Below are positions 23,573-27,440 of a DNA stretch of 27,440 bases, piece by piece. Within the stretch, counting starts at the first letter, position 1. The number at the start of each line of letters is the position of its first letter. The stretch covers positions 1 through 27,440 of the IMG/VR virus record IMGVR_UViG_3300034374_005944; one strand, written 5' to 3'. Both the position numbers and the translations under genes were made by a program. This stretch comes from a virus. Under the pieces are notes generated by a model that was not told the DNA's origin, made no database searches, and saw only the letters and a list, made by a program, of their open reading frames with translations.

Positions 23573-23710
23573 ATGGATAATTTTGTATCAGTAAAAGATT
23601 ATGCAAGTTATTATGGTATTTCTGTACAGGCAGTTTACCAAAGAATAGCAAAAAACACAGTTGTATATAAGAAAATTGGCAGTGTTTTCCTTGTAAAAAA
23701 AGAGGATTAA
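23573..23710 (+). CDS. Mini helix-turn-helix protein (excisionase/MerR-like)
   Basis: A 45-residue protein from ATG 23573 to TAA 23708-23710. FVSVKDYASYYGISVQAVYQRIAK is a compact HTH: a helix, a turn at YGIS, and a recognition helix (VQAVYQRIA). The end, VYKKIGSVFLVKK, is the short wing seen in excisionase and helix-turn-helix 17 proteins. That family's usual length (about 50-70 residues) fits. It could be a repressor, an excisionase, or a DNA-binding accessory to the replication genes that follow. No integrase is visible here, so excisionase activity is not supported. Confidence 0.7.
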   Translation: MDNFVSVKDYASYYGISVQAVYQRIAKNTVVYKKIGSVFLVKKED

Positions 23711-23769
23711 ATTTTTTTTGAATATAAGGTTTAAAATTTTAAAGATTGTAAACAATTAAATTAATAGAT

Positions 23770-23955
23770 ATGAAAGTAATTAAACATTATTTAAATGAGG
23801 ATGAGCATATTGAAATTATTAAAAGAGATAACTCAGAAAAAATTGATATAATAATTTATGATGCGGCTCCAGACTCATGTGGAACAAGTATGTTTTTATA
23901 TAAACAACAAGTTCTAAATCTTATAAAGGATCTAAAATATATTATTGGCGAATAA
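23770..23955 (+). CDS. Small hypothetical protein before the initiator
   Basis: A 61-residue protein with two beta strands (HIEIIKRDNSEKIDIIIYDA) and a C-terminal helix (YKQQVLNLIKDLKYII). It follows a 59-base AT-rich gap (23711-23769) with a run of eight T's but no hairpin and no full promoter that I can find. It stops one base before the initiator's ATG. Function unknown. Confidence 0.55.
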   Translation: MKVIKHYLNEDEHIEIIKRDNSEKIDIIIYDAAPDSCGTSMFLYKQQVLNLIKDLKYIIGE

Positions 23956-23956
23956 C

Positions 23957-24658
23957 ATGGAGGGATGGATTAAGCTGCATAGAAAGTTGTTAGAATGGGA
24001 GTGGTATGATGAGCCAAATACTTTCAGACTTTTTTTACATTGCTTGTTAAAGGCAAATCATAAGGACAAAAAGTATAGAGGAGATGTTATTAAAGCTGGT
24101 ACTTTTTACACATCCAGAGACCTACTTTCTAAGGAAACTGGGCTAACAGGTAGGCAGGTTAGAACTTCACTAAATAGGCTAAAAACGACCAACGAATTGA
24201 CCATTGAAAGTTCGAGGAAAGGAACAGTAATAGAGGTAGTTAACTATACCAAGTACCAAGTAGATGACCAACAGAACGACCAACAAACGACCAAGAGGCG
24301 ACCAACAAAAGGCCAACGAGCGACCACTAACAAGAATGATAAGAATGATAAGAATGATAAGAATAATAAAATAGAGTCTATCGACTCTACAAAATTAATG
24401 GCTTTTTTTAATGATACATTCAATAAAAAACATGAGGTATGTCCTCCAAAAACTATACAAAAATTTAGAAATTTGTTAAAGATGGGATTTACCAAAGGTC
24501 ATATTATGAGAGCAATGGTTACCGTAAGTAAAAATGATTGGCATATAAAAAATTATAATCATCAGATTACTATTGATTACTTTGCAGATGCTAATAACCT
24601 TAACAAGTGGGGTAATGAGGAGCCTCAGAAAGAATTAAAATATAATCCACATCTATAA
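23957..24658 (+). CDS. Replisome organiser / replication initiator (DnaD-type N-terminus), contains origin
   Basis: A 233-residue protein. I start at ATG 23957; an in-frame TTG 12 bases upstream would overlap the previous gene. The N-terminus (GWIKLHRKLLEWEWYDEPNTFRLFLHCLLKANHKDK) and following winged helix (TSRDLLSKETGLTGRQVRTSLNRLK... VIEVVNYTKY) match the phage replisome organiser N-terminal domain. Residues about 103-144 form a low-complexity linker rich in Gln, Thr, Arg, Asn, Asp and Lys; its DNA carries the iteron array, AT-rich repeats and hairpin. The C-terminal 90 residues (FNDTFNKKHEVCPPKTIQKF, GFTKGHIMRAMVT) likely contact the helicase. Expected role: bind the origin and load DnaB, encoded four bases downstream. 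Comparable to lambda O. Confidence 0.8.
   Translation: MEGWIKLHRKLLEWEWYDEPNTFRLFLHCLLKANHKDKKYRGDVIKAGTFYTSRDLLSKETGLTGRQVRTSLNRLKTTNELTIESSRKGTVIEVVNYTKYQVDDQQNDQQTTKRRPTKGQRATTNKNDKNDKNDKNNKIESIDSTKLMAFFNDTFNKKHEVCPPKTIQKFRNLLKMGFTKGHIMRAMVTVSKNDWHIKNYNHQITIDYFADANNLNKWGNEEPQKELKYNPHL
24265..24328 (+). repeat. Iteron-like array, six CGACCAAC-type words at 11-bp spacing
   Basis: Copies begin at 24265 (TGACCAAC), 24277 (CGACCAAC), 24288 (CGACCAAG), 24299 (CGACCAAC), 24310 (AGGCCAAC) and 24321 (CGACCACT). Intervals are 12, 11, 11, 11 and 11, close to one helical turn. An isolated exact copy lies at 24186-24193. The period is not a multiple of three, so successive copies are read in different frames and the pattern is not an amino-acid repeat. 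A single-face binding array for the initiator is the natural reading. Confidence 0.8.
24332..24367 (+). repeat. Four tandem 9-bp AT-rich repeats, candidate unwinding element
   Basis: AAGAATGAT occurs at 24332, 24341 and 24350, then AAGAATAAT at 24359 (one mismatch). They follow the last iteron by three bases and are AT-rich. Being nine bases long they also encode an (N/K/D) tripeptide repeat, so they could be just a protein linker. Position next to the iterons fits a DNA-unwinding element. Confidence 0.7.
24372..24389 (+). other. Perfect 7-bp inverted repeat beside the origin repeats
   Basis: TAGAGTC (24372-24378), loop TATC, GACTCTA (24383-24389). It follows the AT-rich repeats by four bases and has no T-run, so it is not an intrinsic terminator. 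It could be a protein-binding dyad or a primer/structure element of the origin. Confidence 0.6.
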
Positions 24659-24661
24659 ACT

Positions 24662-26029
24662 ATGGAACATAACATTTTTGACAAGGCTTTTGGCATAGCC
24701 TTAAATCTAAACAAAGAGGAGCAGAGTGAGTACATTAACCAAATGAAAGCTGAATGGTTTGAAAGTTTATTTCATAAAAATCTATTTAGAGCCATTACAA
24801 GCCTTGTTAGTGATAATCAGTATTTAGATATCATAAACATATCTCAATGGCTTAGAGAGAATAATTGCTTAGAAAAAGATACCATTGCTAAGCTGAGCAG
24901 GTTAACAACTTCTATTGAGTTCCATGAGACTCTAAACAAAGAGGGAGTATTGAATGAATGTTGGTATAAGTATTCGGTTAGGAAAGTTATGTTGATGCTG
25001 CAGAATGTCAATAATGAAGTAACGGGAGTTTCTCCGAGATCTCATTACATCCTGGAGGAGGTTAGTAAGATTAAGGACCTGTTAAGCGTAAATACTACAA
25101 TAAAAGAGGTTACTAACTTAGATAGCATTAATCATATATTGGAGAAACATGAGCAAGCAAAGTTAGGGATTCCTTTAGGCTTAGAATTGGGATGGAATGA
25201 TTTAAGAGGGCAGTTGATTCTGGAGCCTGATGACGTGATGATTGTTGGAGGTAGGCCGGCAATGGGTAAAACTGCATGGGCAGTTAGTTTGATTAGAAAC
25301 CTTTGTTTTAATGAGAATAGGGTTGTTGTGTTTTTTTCCTTAGAAATGGCCCATGATAGAATAGTGAGGAGGATTATAAGCAATGTATTGGGTATTAATT
25401 CTAACCATATTAAATACGGGCAATGCTCAGATATGGAGCTCCAAAGGATTGAGGATTTAAAAAGCAGTCCTGCATGGGATAACATTGTTATTTTTGATGG
25501 CAGCCATACAACAAAGGATATTGAGAGTAAATTGCAGTCTGTTAAGAATAAGGGCAAAGATGTTGGACTGTTTATGATTGATTACTTGCAAAAGATTATG
25601 CCAGGCAAAAGTGAGAACAGATACCAGGAGGTAACAAAGATATCCAATGATGTTAAGAGAATTGTAATGGCTCATAGAGTGCCTTGCATAGCATTGGCCC
25701 AATTGAGTAGGGATGTGGGTAGAACAGGAAAGAGGCCAAGTTTACCCGATTTAAAAGAGAGTGGAGAGATTGAGCAGGATGCAAGTATTGTTGGCTTTTT
25801 ACATAGGCCTGAGTATTACGACCAAACTGCAGATGAGAATGGGGAAAGCATGGAGGGAGTTGGAGAGTTTATTATTGCCAAGAATAGGGATGGAGCAGTA
25901 GGTATAACTAAAATGGATGTTGAGCTTGCAACATCGGAGTGGAATAACTATACAGAGAGGCAGACCATTGAGCAAAAGGTTGAGGATTATTATGCAGGAA
26001 TGACACCAAATAAAAATATACCTTTTTAA
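24662..26029 (+). CDS. dnaB: Replicative DNA helicase, DnaB family
   Basis: A 455-residue hexameric 5'-3' helicase. An N-terminal helical domain (1 to about 150) precedes the RecA-like core. The Walker A motif GGRPAMGKT is at 196-204 (Lys203, Thr204). Further signatures follow in order: FFSLEMAHDRIVRRI, the Walker B segment GLFMIDYLQKI, and the LAQLSRDVG / PDLKESGEIEQDAS motif with an acidic switch. The NRDG sequence (IIAKNRDGAVG) holds the expected arginine finger. Length is typical of DnaB. It begins four bases after the initiator's stop, as expected for a helicase loaded by that protein. Glu codons are mostly GAG. No intein or primase fusion. Confidence 0.95.
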   Translation: MEHNIFDKAFGIALNLNKEEQSEYINQMKAEWFESLFHKNLFRAITSLVSDNQYLDIINISQWLRENNCLEKDTIAKLSRLTTSIEFHETLNKEGVLNECWYKYSVRKVMLMLQNVNNEVTGVSPRSHYILEEVSKIKDLLSVNTTIKEVTNLDSINHILEKHEQAKLGIPLGLELGWNDLRGQLILEPDDVMIVGGRPAMGKTAWAVSLIRNLCFNENRVVVFFSLEMAHDRIVRRIISNVLGINSNHIKYGQCSDMELQRIEDLKSSPAWDNIVIFDGSHTTKDIESKLQSVKNKGKDVGLFMIDYLQKIMPGKSENRYQEVTKISNDVKRIVMAHRVPCIALAQLSRDVGRTGKRPSLPDLKESGEIEQDASIVGFLHRPEYYDQTADENGESMEGVGEFIIAKNRDGAVGITKMDVELATSEWNNYTERQTIEQKVEDYYAGMTPNKNIPF

Positions 26030-26041
26030 ATATAACAAATT

Positions 26042-26650
26042 ATGAAAGTTTTAAATTTATATGCTGGAATAGGTGGTAACCGTAGACTATGGGGAGATGA
26101 ACACGAAATAACAGCAGTAGAATTTGATGAAAAAGTAGCTGAAAAATATCAAGGGCTTTACCCTAATGATAAAGTTGTAGTTGCTGATGCTCATCAATAT
26201 TTGTTAGATCATTATACAGAATATGAAAATGGTTTTATTTGGACTTCGCCACCTTGTCAAACTCATAGCAAAGCTAATTATTTTATAAACTACATTACAG
26301 AAAGTAGATACCCTAAGATGGAACTTTGGCAAGAGATAATATTTTTAAAAACATTCTGTAAGGGTAAGTTTTGTGTTGAAAATGTAAAAGCATATTATGA
26401 GCATTTTATACCACCAACTGCAGAAATAGGAAGACATTATTTATGGGCTAATTTTGTAATACCACAAATAAAGCAGCCAAAAGGAGAAGTGGGCACAATG
26501 ATGAAACAATATGCAGGAACAAATAAGCATGCACATAGTAAACCATTAGCAGAGCGTAATATGGTAAATGCTGAGTTAGGCCTACATATTTTAGAAAGAG
26601 CTCAAGGAATTATTAAATCAAATTCAAGCAATCAAGGTAGTTTATTTTAA
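26042..26650 (+). CDS. Short C5 cytosine DNA methyltransferase
   Basis: A 202-residue protein with the C5-methyltransferase signatures: motif I (LNLYAGIGGNRRLWG, SAM binding), the catalytic motif IV TSPPCQTHS with Cys72, and motif VI ENV (Glu113-Asn114-Val115). GRHYLWANF near residue 140 takes the place of the usual motif VIII. It is far shorter than typical 300-400-residue enzymes, so the target-recognition domain must be small. Likely role: modify phage DNA against host restriction. About 13 of 17 Glu codons are GAA, whereas in the adjacent helicase GAG dominates, which suggests separate acquisition. Starts 12 bases after dnaB. Confidence 0.85.
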   Translation: MKVLNLYAGIGGNRRLWGDEHEITAVEFDEKVAEKYQGLYPNDKVVVADAHQYLLDHYTEYENGFIWTSPPCQTHSKANYFINYITESRYPKMELWQEIIFLKTFCKGKFCVENVKAYYEHFIPPTAEIGRHYLWANFVIPQIKQPKGEVGTMMKQYAGTNKHAHSKPLAERNMVNAELGLHILERAQGIIKSNSSNQGSLF

Positions 26651-27202
26651 ATGAAACCATTAAAGCAAAAAAAATGCAAAACGTGTGGAGTAATGTTTAC
26701 TCCTTACAAGTCAACTCAAAAAGTATGCAACTATAAATGTGCCATTGAGCATGCAAATTTAGAGATGAGAAAGCAGGCAAAAAAAAAGGCCAGGGCAGAG
26801 AGAAAGGAGTACTATGAAAAAAGCATGACATTAAGTGATTGGAAAAAGAAAGTGCAAACTGTATTCAATAAATATATCAGATTAAGAGATATAAACAGAG
26901 GTTGTGTAAGTTGTGATACTCCGCTACAGAATAGGAAGTTTGATGCAGGGCATTTTTACGCAACTACTTATGAGGGCCTTAGATTTAATGAGCTGAATGT
27001 ACATGGACAATGTGTACCCTGTAATAGGAATATGCATGGCAATATCCATGAATATAGGAAAAGGATAACAAACAGAATAAGCCAGGATGAGCTCCAATGG
27101 TTGGATGATAATAGGCATATCAAGCTAAAATTAAACAAGGTAGAATTGGAGGAGTTGTATAACCATTATAAACAAAAAATAAAAGATCATGAGAGAATTT
27201 GA
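26651..27202 (+). CDS. ninG: NinG/Rap-like recombination nuclease
   Basis: A 183-residue protein with an N-terminal zinc finger (Cys9, Cys12, Cys26, Cys30), a basic helix (KKKARAERKEYY), and a C-terminal HNH-like core. The core contains CVSC (85-88), DAGHFY (His101), CVPC (121-124) and NRNMHGNIHEY (His129, His133). This is the layout of lambda NinG (Rap), a structure-specific nuclease that resolves recombination intermediates and aids DNA replication/packaging. It follows the methyltransferase without a gap and overlaps the next gene by 14 bases. Length is close to family norms. Confidence 0.85.
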   Translation: MKPLKQKKCKTCGVMFTPYKSTQKVCNYKCAIEHANLEMRKQAKKKARAERKEYYEKSMTLSDWKKKVQTVFNKYIRLRDINRGCVSCDTPLQNRKFDAGHFYATTYEGLRFNELNVHGQCVPCNRNMHGNIHEYRKRITNRISQDELQWLDDNRHIKLKLNKVELEELYNHYKQKIKDHERI

Positions 27203-27440
27203 TGAGGTAGTCCAGGACTTGGATGATATTATAAATTGGTATAGGGAGCTGCCAATGGATTACACAGGTATAAATGATTTAATGTATCAGCGTATTCAGT
27301 TAGTTACCTTGTTATCCTTTTATGCATCCGAGTTGGGGCAGGTTCGGATAAATTGGAAAAATGCAGAGGCAGAGACAGAGAGATCCAAAAGAGAGCATAC
27401 AAAAAAGTACCTGGATGCAGGATTTCCGATGAGTAAGGCA
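27189..27440 (+). CDS. Hypothetical protein, truncated by the window end
   Basis: ATG at 27189 overlaps the NinG gene by 14 bases and the frame is open for 84 codons to the window edge. The start reads REFDEVVQDLDDIINWYRELP, followed by helices (NDLMYQRIQLVTLLSFYASEL) and a basic stretch (ERSKREHTKKYLDAG). Helical, charged, no motif recognised. Phage genes at this place after ninG often encode small recombination or replication accessories, but nothing here proves it. Confidence 0.6.
   Translation, partial: MREFDEVVQDLDDIINWYRELPMDYTGINDLMYQRIQLVTLLSFYASELGQVRINWKNAEAETERSKREHTKKYLDAGFPMSKA

Noticed and set aside
23406-23651. Minus-strand frame over two small plus-strand genes
   Set aside because: The two plus-strand genes tile the operon and one has a clear HTH; the minus frame is low-complexity Phe/Leu/Tyr sequence.
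23711-23769. AT-rich gap considered as a promoter or terminator
   Set aside because: It has a T-run but no stem before it, and no TAnnTTTG element at the right distance from a TTG.
24265-24328. Periodic repeats considered as a CRISPR array
   Set aside because: Repeats are 8 bases with 3-base gaps and lie inside a coding gene; no spacer-sized intervals and no cas genes.
24372-24389. Hairpin considered as a terminator
   Set aside because: No T-run follows and it lies inside the initiator coding region.
25132-25557. Minus-strand frame of 141 codons inside dnaB
   Set aside because: Entirely covered by the helicase core with its motifs; antisense shadow.

Overview
The window is most simply read as a long piece of a tailed-phage genome (Caudoviricetes, siphovirus-like: HK97-type head genes, one very long tape measure protein, no sheath gene) that infects a member of the Bacteroidota, probably a flavobacterium-like host. 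It could also be a prophage, but no integrase, attachment site, tRNA or host gene is visible. The host inference rests on AT-rich DNA, start codons preceded by A/T-rich leaders rather than Shine-Dalgarno sequences, a near-perfect Bacteroidota promoter (TTTG, 18 bases, TATATTTG), and gene families I associate with Bacteroidota phages.

Layout. (1) 97-1467, minus strand: portal protein, the only leftward gene. (2) 1565-6094, plus strand: prohead protease, major capsid protein, a small Cys/Lys-rich head protein, two connector-like proteins, a major-tail-protein candidate and a 56-residue basic protein, closed by an intrinsic terminator at 6098-6124. (3) 6136-19554: two overlapping genes in the tail-chaperone position, a 1058-residue tape measure, a baseplate-type protein with a long hydrophobic segment, large fibre/adhesin-type proteins and several small tail-associated proteins. 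(4) 19554-21098: lysis cassette of a membrane-anchored coiled-coil protein, a two-TM holin candidate, a lipoprotein with a C-terminal TM (unimolecular-spanin architecture) and an endolysin candidate with an YkuD-like His...SxGC signature, followed by a strong terminator (21142-21171). (5) From the promoter at 21198-21227: an early/replication operon of small proteins, two winged-helix/HTH proteins, a pair of tandem paralogues, a replisome-organiser-like initiator, DnaB helicase, a short C5 cytosine methyltransferase, NinG and a truncated last gene. Nearly all genes in regions 2-5 are packed with ATGA or TAATG overlaps, which suggests long polycistronic units with translational coupling.

The most notable structure is inside the initiator gene. 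Six copies of a CGACCAAC-like word are spaced 12, 11, 11, 11 and 11 bases apart (24265-24328), followed immediately by four tandem 9-bp AT-rich repeats (24332-24367) and a perfect 7-bp hairpin (24372-24389). This is the layout of a lambda-type iteron origin inside its own initiator gene, directly upstream of the helicase. An 11-base period cannot come from a codon repeat.

Other signals are the inverted portal gene, two codon 'dialects' (most genes favour GAG for Glu, while a block at about 22061-23370 and the methyltransferase favour GAA), a possible mosaic junction inside the tail fibre gene, and a terminator that separates abundant head/tube genes from the tail genes downstream. I see no CRISPR array, tRNA, rRNA or insertion sequence. 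Functions given for the connector, baseplate and small proteins are mostly inferred from position.
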